Source: Corylus avellana | Taxonomy: Eukaryota; Streptophyta; Magnoliopsida; Fagales; Betulaceae | Direction of reading: 5' to 3' | Length of the DNA stretch: 64,000 nucleotides | Assembly (NCBI RefSeq): GCF_901000735.1 | Contig: NC_081547.1 | Span: 15,828,397 to 15,892,396 of the forward strand | Shown: positions 11,254-23,300 of the stretch, piece after piece | Position numbering within the stretch: the stretch's first letter is position 1 | How the letters are laid out: each line of letters begins with the position of its first letter | Made by a program: the position numbers and the translations under genes | The notes under the pieces: model-generated | The model's input: the letters and a program-made list of their open reading frames with translations, nothing else | Told to the model about the DNA's origin: nothing | Databases searched by the model: none

Positions 11254-11710
11254 GGTCGGAAAAGAGCGAAAGAGGAAAAGCAGAGTAGAAAAGAAAGAGC
11301 AGATCAGAAAAGAACAAACGGTGCAATGACTTGGTGCGAATAAAAGAGAAAACAAAAAAAGAGAAAGGTTTTATAAAGTAAGGATAAGAGCGTAGAATAC
11401 CAAAGGATTCTCCGAGACACGCTCGCAATAAATGCGGCAAAAAAGGCACCTCTGTAAATCCCGCATGACAGCTGGCAATCGGCAATTGAAAGGACGTCTG
11501 TCCCGGCACTGACATGTGGGGCAACTGATACACCCTCGGTCAGGTCAACCGTCTCAGCAAAATTTGGTTTCAGGTTTCGCGACAAAATTTGAAATTCAAA
11601 ATTCCCGCCTCAAAGGTCTCAGATTTTTACTTGGGTGTAATTTCAAAACGCCGATCCATTGATGGACAAAAATTTCCATAATCTTTCAGATCAGGAAATT
11701 GGGGGGTAAC

Positions 11711-12410
11711 TGTTGGGCCATGGATCAATTCTAAAAGCCCAACGGGTTTCAAACCCGATCTAAACTAAATGGAATACCCGACAAGGCCTCGGACAAGCTT
11801 TCCCCAATGAGGACTCGGACACAAATCTGAGACCACTCCTCGAGAGGTATCTGATGCAAAGTCCGAGACGCAACTCAAAAGCAAATAGTCAGATGCCAAG
11901 GGTGAAACAGTCATTTTACAATTAAGGATATGGAAAAATTCAAACTAGTCCCAATGAACATTATCTCACATTCAAAAAAGCTTTCTACAGCGTAGAAGAT
12001 TGTCCACCTACGAACAATCCCTACACAAGCGGGATAAGCTGTTAATCAAATTCAAAAGGTTGTTTAACTCAAAACAAAACCTTATCGCCTTGTCCCAGGA
12101 TTCCTACCCTTATCAAACAACTGCAAAACAGATATTTAGGGATAGGAATCCCGAGACATGCGGGGAACAAATTCCACTCCATGCCTATAAATACAGGTCC
12201 CAATTTCCATCGAAGGTAAGCGCAATCTGGACTAAAAATTTTGGTTGCTTAGCTATTCTGTCCTCAAATTCTAACTTAGGCATCAGAGCTCCTCGTCGGG
12301 ACACCACCGGGGGTTCTGATCCTGTTTGTTCTTTCCTGAAGCATTCCTGAAGTTGGCAGCACCACATCCAGGCGTGCCACATCACCACCTTGGAAAACTG
12401 TGTATCAACA
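11711..12410 (+). repeat. 3' LTR of the Tat element (complete, 700 bp)
   Basis: Starts TGTTGGGCC just after a G-rich tract (GGAAATTGGGGGG) that serves as polypurine tract, and ends TATCAACA before the duplication AAAGC. A TATA-like CCTATAAATACA lies at about 12182-12194, a likely LTR promoter. It serves as the reference for the deletion in the 5' LTR. Confidence 0.9.
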
Positions 12411-12540
12411 AAAGCTTTGAACAGATTCCTCTATTTTTAGTTCACCAACGGCCTCTGAATTAAGCGTTTCACAAACCTTGTCGGAAAAAATCCCAGGGGT
12501 GGCATTTTCACACATACCCACCATCGACGGCGCGACGCTC

Positions 12541-12790
12541 CCTCTCTTTGGAATTTTTTTTTTTTATAATTAATTTTAGATTTAATTTTTAAATTAAATT
12601 AGTAAAAAAATTAATATGTTGACGTGGCAAAACTGTGCGTTTTGATTGGAATTAATGGGGTTAAAAAATTTTGACGGTAGGGGTTTTATTGGCATTTCGA
12701 TTTACCAGGGAGTAAATTTTCGAAAAAAAAAAACCTTAAGGACTATTTAATTTTAGTGTGTTGACTCAGGGACTTCTGATATATTTACCC
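12541..12790 (-). repeat. Right terminal inverted repeat of the MULE
   Basis: Reverse complement of the left repeat with scattered substitutions and a shorter homopolymer. It is followed directly by the second copy of AAAGATTTA. Confidence 0.9.
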
Positions 12791-12909
12791 AAAGATTTAT
12801 TGCACATTTTCAATAAACTTAAATTATTAAAAGTGAAATTTGTTTTTTGAAGTGTTATTTGCTTGAGTAATGCTAATGACTATCTTTTTATCATTTTTTT
12901 TATTCTCCG

Positions 12910-13317
12910 TAGAGCATTCTCAGCAGACTCCCTATAAGGGAGTCTGTTCCCTAAGTTTAGGGAATATATCCAAAAAAATCGTAAAAAAATATCCCAAAAC
13001 AGACTCCCTAAATGAACTATAAACATTAGGATTGCTACAGTGGAACCAAATGTTTTAGGTTCCACTATTGCAATCCTTTTGATTATTAAAATATAAAAAA
13101 ATAATTCTCTCTCTTCTCTCCTCTCTCCTCTCATGTCTCACAATTCTCTCTCATCTCTCTTCTCACATATATAATATAATTAAAAAAATAAATATTTTAA
13201 TGATATAGGGAATAATTAAGGGAAGCTATTGAGGTGTATTTTGACATAGGGAAGCAAAAAGTAATTTAAATCCTTAAATGTAGGAAAAATGACGAGAAAG
13301 CTGCAGAGAATGCTCTA
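12910..13317. mobile_element. MITE nested in the GAGTAATGCTA MITE
   Basis: A 408-bp segment with ends TAGAGCATTCTCAGCAG and, reverse-complemented, TAGAGCATTCTCTGCAG. It includes a local hairpin ACTCCCTATAAGGGAGT near the left end. Both ends have TA, so a TA duplication is possible. No ORF. Confidence 0.65.
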
Positions 13318-13426
13318 AAGCTGATGTAGCTTTTAAAATCACTATTAAATTTTAGATGAATCATACTTGAATTTTGATCAAATGATAATTTTGAAAGCCA
13401 CATCAACTTTAGGAAGATAAAAAGAT

Positions 13427-14138
13427 GAGTGGAGATTTTCGGCAGATATGGGTCATCCCAGTGTCTGCCAAAGTCTGACGTGGCCTTGGCCATTTCAGAC
13501 TTTAAAAAATAAAAAATAAACTTTTTTTTAAAAAATTAGGTTAGAATATCTTCTCTCTTCCCCCATTTCACCCCTGCCCCCTCTTCATCTCTCTCTTCCT
13601 CTCTCTCCTCACCGCCGAATCTCTCCCCCTCTCTTTCTCATCTTTCCTGTTCCCTCTCCCCTTATCGACAGCTGGCCTTCGGAGACCACGAAGGCGAGCC
13701 ATCCACATCTCCGGCGACGAGTTACATCAGTCAAAATTTCCAAATTTTGGTGACGACATTAGCACCAAAGGTGATACCATCCCTAAAAGGATTCACCTTC
13801 TACCCTTAAGTTTTGGTTTTAAATCTAGAAATGAGTTATGAGGCATTAGCAATTATTGGTCACCAAAAAGCCTACTTGGAAAAACTGGAGATTGTTGGTT
13901 CTTCTTCGCCATCGCCGGAGTGAGAGAGAGAGAGAGAGTAAGCGAGGGAGGGAGAGGGGGACATTTTAGGAATTTGGTTTGAGTGAATGACAGAAATGTA
14001 AGGGGGAGGCGGGGATGATGGGGAAGAGAGAAAGGAGGAGGCGGCCATGTCTAACCTAACAATTTTTTTTTTTTTAATAACAAAATTCTGACGTGGCCAG
14101 ACTCTAGGATGACCCATGTCTATCGTATATCACGACTC
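13427..14138. mobile_element. Small MULE nested in the GAGTAATGCTA MITE
   Basis: The inverted ends share ATGGGTCATCC (13448-13458 and, reversed, 14108-14118) within longer, diverged repeats. The flanks TAAAAAGAT (13418-13426) and TAAAAGGAT (14139-14147) form a 9-bp duplication with one mismatch. The interior is CT-rich with a GC-richer patch at about 13665-13730 (CCTTCGGAGACCACGAAGGC) that may be captured gene sequence. Confidence 0.65.
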
Positions 14139-14304
14139 TAAAAGGATGGTTCCTATCATTTCTCTATTTGTTTTCGCACGTTAACTTACGGATTAATTTG
14201 GTAATAGTGAAAAAGCCTACATTCCATTACGTCGGTGTCCTGTCTGTCTCTGTGATGAGATCTCAATTCGTAGTCTCTCTCTCACACACAAACACACACT
14301 CAAG

Positions 14305-14340
14305 ATCTTCAGAGAGAGAGAAAGAGAGAGAGAGAGGGCT
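14305..14340 (+). repeat. GA microsatellite in the 5' UTR of the kelch gene
   Basis: A run of (GA)n with small interruptions lies 50-80 bp upstream of the ATG at 14388. GA/CT tracts are common in plant core promoters and 5' UTRs. No clear TATA box was identified upstream. Confidence 0.7.
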
Positions 14341-14387
14341 CTGCTGCGCTACATTTCTCTCTATCTATATCCGAGTGCATGTGAGAT

Positions 14388-17300
14388 ATGGTTAGGCTCT
14401 CAGGCTCAGCAAAGCACGGATCCGCGAAAATTGTTCTGACGTGCGTGGGGCTGTTAGGATTTGCTCTCGTCGCCGATTTCCTCTGGGCCTCGTCTTCACG
14501 CTTCGCTTCTTCTTCTTACTCCTCCTCCATTGCCTCCAATTGGGCTTCTCGTCATACCTCCCCAAACCCCGTAATTTTTCCCAACAAGGATCAACCTACA
14601 AAATCCCGCATAGAGGTTAGCTTTCCCAAATTACTATCGTGCTGTCTCTATTTTATGCGCGCGTCTGCGTTAATGTATTTCTGTATGTATGTATGTATGT
14701 ATGTATGTATCTATGAATCTGTGAATTTCAATTGTGGGTTTGTTTGGTTTCTTATAAGATGCGTGAAATGACAAGAGAGAACTGGGAGATTTGCAGTACT
14801 TGAGGTAGTTTTTTTTTTTTTTTCTCTGGATTTGCACGCTTTTGAGGACTTCGGGGAGAGAGCTAGGAGTCCCTCCCCTCACTCCTCCTAGAGTAAGGGT
14901 GCTATTACTTTTTGCGTTTTTAAAAGATAACACAAAATATAAAGTATTTGATATTGCGATTTAAAAGTACTTAATTTAAAATAGGAAAAAATCTGCGATT
15001 TATATAAGCAAGGTAATGATGCTTTATTTGAAAAAGCACGATTTTAAACTCAAATCATAATTTCACATAACAAATATTTGATAAAAAAAAACTTTTTAAC
15101 ATGTTTTTACTAAACATCTTTGCAATTTTAAAAAGTAGCGATTTCAAAAAAGCAATTTTTAAAAACGTAATTTTGAAAATCGCACTTATTGAAACTGCAA
15201 TCTCAAATGGACCCTAAAAGGAATAATGTGGTAATGCTTCACTTAGTATAAAAGTGACAGCATTTTTTTTTAATTTTTTTTTATGAGTAATAAAAATTTT
15301 ATAGAAAAAAGGGGCAAAGCCCGCGTACACGAAAAGTATACAAGAGAGCCAAGACCCTAGAGGCTAGTACAATCTAAAAAGCAAATCAAATCTAACAGAT
15401 TTCCTAAATCATGGTTTTGCTAATTTTAATGTATTTGGAAATTTGATTGTGGGTTTGTCTGGTTGTTGAGAAAGAGAAAAGAAAAAGAAAATTTGGGTCT
15501 TTGCTCTTTAGGTGGAGTTTGTAGCTCTATATAATCACATTATTGTTGAAACTTGAGCATTTGCTGTGGGTTTAGTTGGTGAGAGAATACGTTTGAACTT
15601 TTATTGATGAGAGCATTTGCTGTGGGTTTGGTTGATGAGAGAATACTTTTTTTTTTTGTTGGGAAACTTCACTTAATTCCTATGAACTTTTATTGCTTTT
15701 GCAATCACCCCTTAATGTTCAAGAAGTCTCAATTTAGTGTATCAAATTTTAAAAAATTTGCAATATCATCAATGCCATTAGATTTCCGGTTTAATCAGAT
15801 AGAGTATAGCCAAAATGTCCCTTATACCCCTGTATGAACCCATGGCTTGGCCATGGCTCAACCATGGGTAAGCTTGACAACAAATTTTTAATTTTTTTAA
15901 TTTTTAAATATGGGTATTTTAGGTATTTTGGCTTCTTTGGTTAGGATTTAACAGAAGGTCTTAACAGAGGAGTTACATTGGAAAGTTTTTAAAGTTGGCT
16001 ACACTAAATTGAGAGTTTTTGAACTTTAGGATGGTGATTGCAAAAATGACGAAAGTTTAGAAGGGTTAAGTGATTTTTTATTCATTTTTATGAATAATAA
16101 TTTTATTGAAAGAAAAAGGGCAAAGCCACAAATACCCTAAAAGCATATGCGGGGTTGGAGAGGTTTTGCTGCTGAATTGAGAAATGTGACGGCTGTCTTT
16201 GATTCTCCTCTTGGCAAGGGAGTAGGGTTTTGCTTTTGCGCTAGCCCAGTGGTGGCTCTCAGTCGGTGAGGGAGGCTCTCCTTGGTCTCAATGGGTAAGG
16301 ATCCCTTGTTAGGAGGTGGTGGAAGAACGCATTTGGAGGTGATGGGTAGGATGAGGCAGTTGCAGGGATGCCTTTCAGCGCCAATAGTGGAGGCAGAGTG
16401 AGCACTTCATTCCTCGGCACCTCAGGGTCATGTAAGGACCGAGCGCCATGCTTGGACTGCTACCTTTGTACCTCTGGGTACGGAGAATGCTGCTCGAGGT
16501 ATGTTTGTAGACTTGTCCATTCCCTTATTTTGCGCTATAGTTGAAGACGAGGTTGAGTGTAGGGCTGATGTGGTGGACATCTATGGGAACCTTTGAAATT
16601 GGAGAAGCTAGTTGGAAACATTGAAAGGGGAGGTGGACTAGGCTTTAGTGATTGTAGTTGAGGGGCTTAATTATGTTGGGCTGGAGGGTCCTATAGCCCA
16701 TCGTGTTTTAGAATGTCTAAGACATAGCGTAGTTTTGGAGGAGAAAGTTGTGGTTAAAAAGAATAAAGACAGGTTGTGGTCTAAGACTATGAAGTATGCG
16801 GTCCATCTCATGCCTAGTTTTTAGTGGGTTCTGAACATACAGGTTGGGGAGGCATCTACTTTAGGTAAGGACCCTGGAGTAATGGGTCTTGAGAATCCGG
16901 TTGTGGGTAGGTGCTTTGCCCAGCGGTAACACTCCGGTCCCATATTGAAGAGATGAAGAGTAGCCCACATAGAGTAAGTGGTTTATAAAGATAGTTATGA
17001 GTACTAGGTCTCACATTGTCTAGTTAGTAGGTGAAATATGGCTTTATAAGGAATTCTAAGGAAGCTCTAAATTGACTAGTCATTTTGGGGTGATAGCATA
17101 GATGTGGCTAGAGCTTTTCTTTGGGCCGTTACAAATGATATTAGAGCCACCTAATAACGCTAGGCCATGTGGTATTGAATTACTGCATGATGTGGCCCTG
17201 ACGACGTCAAGAGTTTAAGAGGAGGAGTTTGTAACACTCCGGTCCCATATTGAAAAGATAAAGAGTAGGTTCACATAGAGTGAGTGGCTTATAAAGATAG

Positions 17301-20300
17301 TCATGAGTACTAAGTCTCACGTTGTCAAGTTACTAGGTGAAACTAGGCTTTATAATAAATTTTAGAGAATGTTTAAAAAAGAAAAAGAAATTCTAAGGAA
17401 GCTCTAAATTGACTAGTACTTTTAGAGTGATGATAGCACATATGTGGGTAGCGCTTTTCCTGGGTCGTTACACCAGCCTTTTGGCCCTCCAATGGACTTG
17501 TCGCCAATCTTCATTAAGATGGATGTTGAGTGTGTTGTGCAGATGGAACCTTTGGTGCTTCAGTAAAAAAACATTGTCCTCCCGCACATTTTGCTGGTGA
17601 TGTGGATGAGCTAGTTCCTCTTCTTCTTGGGCTCTCTGTTACAAGTTTGGTGGCACTGATTGGATACTTGGAGGTATGCCTTGTTTTGTTGGGCAAGTAG
17701 GCCTTCATGAAGGCTTTAGGTAAGGGCCCAAGAGTAATGGGTTTTGAGAATCCGGTGGTGGGTAGGTGCTCTACCTAGCAGTAACACCCTGGTCCTATAT
17801 TGGAAAGATGAAGAGTAGCTTACATAGAGCAATTGGTTTATACAAATAGTCATAAGTGCTAAGTCTCACTTGTCTAGTTACTAGGTGAAACTGAGCTTTA
17901 TAAGAAATTCTAGGAAAGTGCCAAATTGACTAGTCATTTTAAGGTGATAGTGATAGTGTAGATGTGGCTAGCGCTTTTTCTTGGGTCGTTAGAAATGGTA
18001 TTAGAGCCACCTAGTAACGCCTGATCATGTGGTATTGGATCACTGCATGATGTGGCTTTGATGAGGACGACAAGCGTTTAAGAGGGGGAGTTTGTAATAC
18101 CCCGGTCCCATATTGGGAAGATGGAGAGTAGCCCACAGAGAGTGTGTGGTTTATAAAGATAGTCATGAATGCTAAGTCCCACGTTGTTTAGTTACTAGGT
18201 GAAATTGCGCTTTACAAGGAATTCTAGGGAAGCTCTAAATTGACTAGTCCTTTTGGGGTGATGATAGCAGATATGTGAGTAGTGCTTTTCCTTAGATCGT
18301 TACACTAGCTTTGTGGCCCTCCAATGGACTTGTCGACAATCTTCATTAAGATGGATGTTGAGTGTGTTGTGCAGATGGAACCTTTGGTGCTTCGGTCGAA
18401 AAACATTGTCCTCCCTCAGATTTTGCTGGTGATGTGGCTGAGCTGGTTCTTCTTCTTCCTGGGCTCTCTATTACAAGTTTGGTGGCACTGATTGGAGACC
18501 TGGAGGTATGCCTAGTTTGGTTGGCCAAGTAGGCCTTCACGAAGGCTTTGTGACTGATTATGTCTGCTTAGATAAAGTGGATTTGAGGGGTAGTCCTTCT
18601 AAGGTAAGCAGGTCCCATTGCTAGTCTTTTATCTCTTCTCCTTCCAAAGAGGTGTTGCAGGGTAGTGTGAGTGTAGAAAAGGATAAAGGTTTTGATCTTG
18701 CTAAGTTGGTTGGAGGTCTTCAACAGTTTCTAATAAGAAAAAAGTAGGGGCTCTGCCCTTGTTTGCAGCCATTGAAGTGAGCCACTCTGAGTAGGTGTCG
18801 GCATCTTGCTAAAGTTTGGGGAAAAAAAGTAATAAATAATTAAGAAGGTTATTTTGTTCCATAAACTATGATGTGAACAGTGGCAAGCCGCAGTAGAGTC
18901 AAGGAGAGGGTTGCTAGTGTTTTGTATGAAGTCCGAGTTGATATCTTGGAATGTGAGAGGGTTGGATGAGAGTGACAAACGTTTGAGACTCAAAAATATT
19001 CTTAAACATTGGAAGGCAGATATAATTTGTTTGCAGGAGTTCAAATTGGAGCTCATTTCCAGCAGTGTTGTGTGAAGCTTGTGGGGCTGGTGCTATTCAA
19101 CTTCATAGGGGCTTCTGGTGGAATATTGCTTATGTGGGATAGAAGGGTGGTGGATAAGATTGAAGAGTGTGTTGGGGAATTTATTGTTGCTTGCTCTTTA
19201 AAAATGTTGAAGATGGTTTCTCTTGGGGTTTTGCAGGGTTTATGGGCCCAATTGCAATTGCAATAGAAGGTACTTATGCGAGGAGTTTGCTGTCTTGCTT
19301 AGTTGGTGGAATCTGCTGTGGTGCATTGGAGGAGACTTCAACTTCTCCCACTTTCCTAGTGAAAGATCGGGTGAAGCTTGTTTTAGTCCCGCATGCTTCT
19401 CTTTGATTTCTTGCTTATTGAATCCCATTGTTGCTGGTTCAATTTTATGCTGCGGGTTTTGATTGCTGGGAAAATGTGGGAAAGAATTGATAAGAAAGTG
19501 AAAGTTTGGATTTTTGAGTTCTTTAAGCAAAAACTGTTTATTGGATTGAGCTTAGTCCAACCATAGACGAGGAATGAGTACAAAGAAAAGGAATTGGGTT
19601 TGTTTTGTCACTCACATTGTTGTCAGTTTAATTGTTTGCTGTTGGATTTGACTTTTTGTTTATGAGAAAATGTTGGAAGAAGGAAAATTTTGGCTCTTAG
19701 TTTAAAGCAGGAATCCTTGAAAAGTTCAGTCTGTCAAATATTTTTTTAGTATTGATTATGTTTTAATGTGTTGACTAGAATGACTTGGCAAGGAGAAAGA
19801 ATTTGAATTCATAAGTGTGTCATAATATTTTGCTTGATTGAATTGATTTTTTGTTTTAGGGAACTGAAATGTTGCCTCTACTTGAATGTTAACCCTGAAT
19901 TAGAATTACTCTAGTAGTTCTGGTAAAAAAGGTCCTCTAATTGGAGTTTAATACAACTTACTGGCTTTTTTGGATAATTTTCTTTTTTAAAATTTTGGTA
20001 CCTAAAGCATAGTATAATAGAATCTTTGAGGATCATGAGAGGAAGTTGGAGGAGCTTAAGAGCCTGTTTGGGATTGCGTTTGAGAAATAGAGATTTTAAG
20101 TCAAAAAAAGCTTTTGGGCAAAAGCTCATTTTTAAGTTTTTGCCAAAAGTGCGTTTTAGCCATTTTTAGGCTTTTTGGACCCTTAAAAGCATTTTTAATT
20201 TTTTTATCAAACTAGTACTTTTTTTTTTTTTTTCTTTCAAACGGGCTTTTTGAGTGTTAAAAGCACTTTTAGGTATCTCAAACGCAATCCTAAACAGGCT

Positions 20301-23300
20301 CTAAGTCCTTTTTCTTTTATTCTCTTTTTATCTGGACAACTGGTTTTGTAGCTCCTTTAGAGATTAGTTTTCATGATTTTCTTGTTCGTTTTTTCTCCTA
20401 TTTAAGTGTTCCTCATGTATATATACTTGGGTTGTGCTTTCGTTTTCAATGATATTTTGATTACTTATAAAGAAAAAAACTAAGCATTGTTGGTTTGTTT
20501 ACTGTTTTAGTGTTAACTTTTATTTTGATTAATTGTACCACATGGGAAAGTCCACTTATAAAATAGGGAAGAAAGTTCTAAATGCTGTGCTTTCTTAATT
20601 TTCTTAAGTCTGAAAAGTTGATGGCTAATTGTAACACAGGAAGATGCTGTTAAGGACAAACAAGCTGCTACTGGAAGACTCTTATCAGCAACTTTTGCTG
20701 ATTTACCTGCACCAGAATTAAAATGGGAAAAGATGGCAGCTGCACCTGTGCCTCGTCTAGATGGGGCTGCAATACAGATTAAGAATCTTCTCTATGTTTT
20801 CGCTGGATATGGCACAATTGACTATGTAAGAATAGCTCCTTGAGTAATTGAGTTCTCTTTACATTCAAAAGCTTCCTGTAAATCCAGAAGCTAATTATCT
20901 TTTGATCCTTCGGACTATGTTTTCGTCTTTGTGATCTCAATGGCCAATTCTATACAAATATGAATACTGAACAAGTTAGTGGGTAGCTTAGGATTATTCA
21001 ACATTGTTGCAGTGAAGAATTTTGTGGACTGCTTGTCCAATTTGTTAATCCTTGTCTAGCTAATGTCATTTGGGATGGTATTCTGTTTTGATTTTCTCTG
21101 CGTGGTGTTGGGACATGTATATCGCTGATGTACTAGGGTTACAGTCTCTTTTTTTGCCCCATTAATTCCCATTCATGCTTTTGGTATGCAACATTACTTA
21201 TCAAAAAAAAAGAAAAATTTCCATTCATATTTACTTGTAAAAAAATAATTTCATTTTGTAAATGTTATGTAGTTGCATTATTTCTAAGGTATATTATATG
21301 TAGCTGTAAACATTATTGTTGGTTTTTGTTGGTGTTAGATACTAAGATTGAATTAGCTGAAAATCGCTAGCTTAAAAGGCACCCTTTTTTCCATTCATAA
21401 GGGCACCCTTTTTTCGCATAACAACAATGTGTAGAGTAAGAAGGTCATGGGTTCAAAACCCACTAGGTACTTGAGTACTTTGTCAATCAAAAGAATACTT
21501 TTCTTTTGATAGGTAAACAGAGAAATATTATAAAAATTTTAAGGCGCCCCTAAGCATGCATGAAGTATATGAAAAGGACACCAAAAAAGAAAAAGAAAAA
21601 GCAAAAACAAAAGAAAGAAGGAAAAACACCCGCAAAAACCCAAAAACAGGAGAAACCCCAAAAGCCCCTACAGAAACTAACCCCAAAAACCCTAGGCTAA
21701 ATTACATCGCAGCAAGAGCCCTCTTACCTCTGTCCCAGCTAAAATCAACACTCCTTGCATCAAAGGTGATCGAGGATTCCAAATTCTTCAGCTCCCTTCT
21801 CCCTTCTCCCTTTAGACTTAGGAGTGGAGACTAAAACCTCTTGGCACTGCCTCTCATCAACTTGAGCCATGAATGCCAAAAACCTCTTTGCGTCCCCCGT
21901 AAGAGATCGCAACAGACTGGATCACACCAGAAAAAACGCTCAGGAGAAGATAGCCTTGCCGAAAAAGGCTAGCCGAAGGAGACTTTCTGACCGGTCCCTC
22001 ATCTGGCTCCGGCGAGGATTGGACCATGGTTCCAACCAAGGCCTGAGATGAAGCACCAAAAAACGGCACCATCGGAGCATTGATCGCCGTCGCAGCCTCG
22101 TCAATCAGATAAGCAACCTTTTGAGCTGAATCAACACTCCTGGTCAATCAAAAGAATACTAACGTTTGACTTACATTCGAACACACCAAAATTAAAGTCC
22201 ACTATTGCATGCTATATGTTATTACTGGCTATATTACAAACTGCTTGATGACTGAGATTTTTTGTAAGTAATCTAATTTTATTAAAAAGCGAAGGAGCGT
22301 AACCCAAGTACACAATAAGTATACAAGAGAGATACTTAAAGAAAAAAAGAAAAAAGATCAAGAAAATCATAAAAGCTAGTAATATGGAGACAATCAAAGG
22401 TGGCGGTCCAGTTTTATAGGATTTTGTTGAAGGTCTTTAGTTCCACTACTGTTCTCTTGCAGTCCTCCAAACTACAATAATTTCTCTCTCCAAATACACC
22501 ACATTAAGCAAGATGGTGTCATCTTCCAATCTTCTACACTTTGAGAAGAACTACACTGCCCTCTTCAACTTGCGGAGAGATCCACCACCCGACGTTGCAT
22601 GACCCATTGTAACCCCTAAATGCTGAAGATAAAATATGAGATTGATTGAGCATATCTAGATTGGCATCAAGAACTCCTGTTCTTGGGGTAGCCTACTCAC
22701 TCTTTACACTTCTGTAGAACTATTGGAGATTTATTTTAATTACAATCTGTTTGTTCGTCAAAAACTGTTTTTTTTTTTTTTTTTAATTGGTGATTGATAT
22801 GTTATACAAGCACCTTGTGTAATCTTGAATTGACAACCGTGCTCTCCACACCATTCTCATGGGGGAAGAGGTTCATTTGAGCTGGAGCTTATTGGCAGAA
22901 AGTGATATTTTTTTAATATTTATTATGTTACGTGTTTGTACTACAGAGCCGTAGGCCTTAATGTTTCTGCCTATTGTTTATGTTGACTTTCCAATAGGTA
23001 CATTCACATGTTGATGTATACAATTTTACTGATAATACATGGGGAGGAAGATTTGATATGCCGAAAGAGATGGCACACTCACATTTGGGAATGGCAACGG
23101 ATGGGAGATACATTTATGTAGTTACAGGACAATATGGTCCACAGTGCAGAGGGCCTACTGCTCGTACATTTGTACTTGATACTGAGACAAAGCAATGGAG
23201 GGACTTGCCCCCTTTACCCGTGCCTCGGTATTTTCCTTTATGAAGACTTATAAAAAAATTTAAGACTATTGTTGAAGAACATTTGTTAGTCTTGTGCATC

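Larger units (their letters stand above)
1596..12410 (+). mobile_element. Ty3/Gypsy LTR retrotransposon, Tat-like lineage, degenerate
   Basis: It is bounded by TG...CA and a perfect 5-bp duplication AAAGC (1591-1595, 12411-12415). In order it holds a damaged 5' LTR, a primer-binding site, gag, protease, reverse transcriptase, RNase H, a second archaeal-type RNase H, integrase, a 59-bp tandem array, a long antisense ORF and the 3' LTR (11711-12410). Integrase downstream of RT and the double RNase H point to the Tat/Ogre-like branch of plant Gypsy elements. Many stops and frameshifts make it non-autonomous. It inserted into the captured ORF of the MULE. Confidence 0.9.
496..12790. mobile_element. 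Mutator-like element (Pack-MULE type) with nested LTR retrotransposon
   Basis: The ends are long inverted repeats starting GGGTAAATATATCA (496 to about 740, and about 12541 to 12790 in reverse complement, roughly 250 bp each and highly similar). They are flanked by a perfect 9-bp direct repeat AAAGATTTA (487-495 and 12791-12799). Long TIRs with a 9-bp duplication are the hallmark of Mutator-like elements. No MULE transposase is visible, so it is non-autonomous. Without the later retrotransposon (1596-12410 plus one copy of its duplication) the element was about 1.5 kb, of which about 1 kb between the TIRs looks like captured gene sequence. The orientation is arbitrary. Confidence 0.9.
12865..14164. 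mobile_element. MITE (GAGTAATGCTA family) holding two nested insertions
   Basis: The left end GAGTAATGCTAATGACTATC (12865) and the right end, in reverse complement GAGAAATGATAGGAACCATC (to 14164), form an imperfect inverted pair. The core at about 13318-13426 is itself a fold-back (TGATGTAGCTTTTAAAATCA and its complement). With both inserts removed the element is about 180 bp. A truncated relative lies at 35116-35233. The superfamily is unclear. Confidence 0.65.
16859..18545 (+). repeat. Tandem duplication of about 0.85 kb within the LINE
   Basis: Unit 1 (16859-17713) and unit 2 (17714-18545) both run from CTTTAGGTAAGG through a TRIM to a segment ending CAAGTAGGCCTTCAYGAAGG. Each unit consists of LINE flank, a complete TRIM and LINE flank. 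The copies differ by scattered substitutions and small indels, so the duplication is not recent. Confidence 0.85.
16140..19460 (+). mobile_element. L1-type LINE, degenerate, in intron 1 of the kelch gene
   Basis: The first part (about 16140-18720) resembles the variable ORF1/linker region of plant L1 elements. From about 18940 the start of the endonuclease domain is readable: [26 protein letters not shown], then [11 protein letters not shown] and [13 protein letters not shown] in shifted frames to about 19460. The RT part is missing. Two TRIM insertions and an 850-bp tandem duplication lie in it. A short antisense LINE 3' end abuts it at 16085-16137. Confidence 0.75.

Noticed and set aside
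10573..11355. A 260-codon minus-strand frame starting with a hydrophobic N-terminus
   Set aside because: The first 34 codons are an upstream extension. The conserved part starts at the ATG at 11253, and the whole lies inside the Tat element, so it is not a host membrane protein.
14670..14771. Continuation of the kelch ORF beyond 14615
   Set aside because: The open frame runs into a GTAT microsatellite. The GT donor at 14616 joins in frame to the kelch exon at 20640, so this is intron.
21430..21470. tRNA gene or SINE (GGGTTCAAAACCC)
   Set aside because: A B-box-like motif alone. No A-box, acceptor stem or defined ends.
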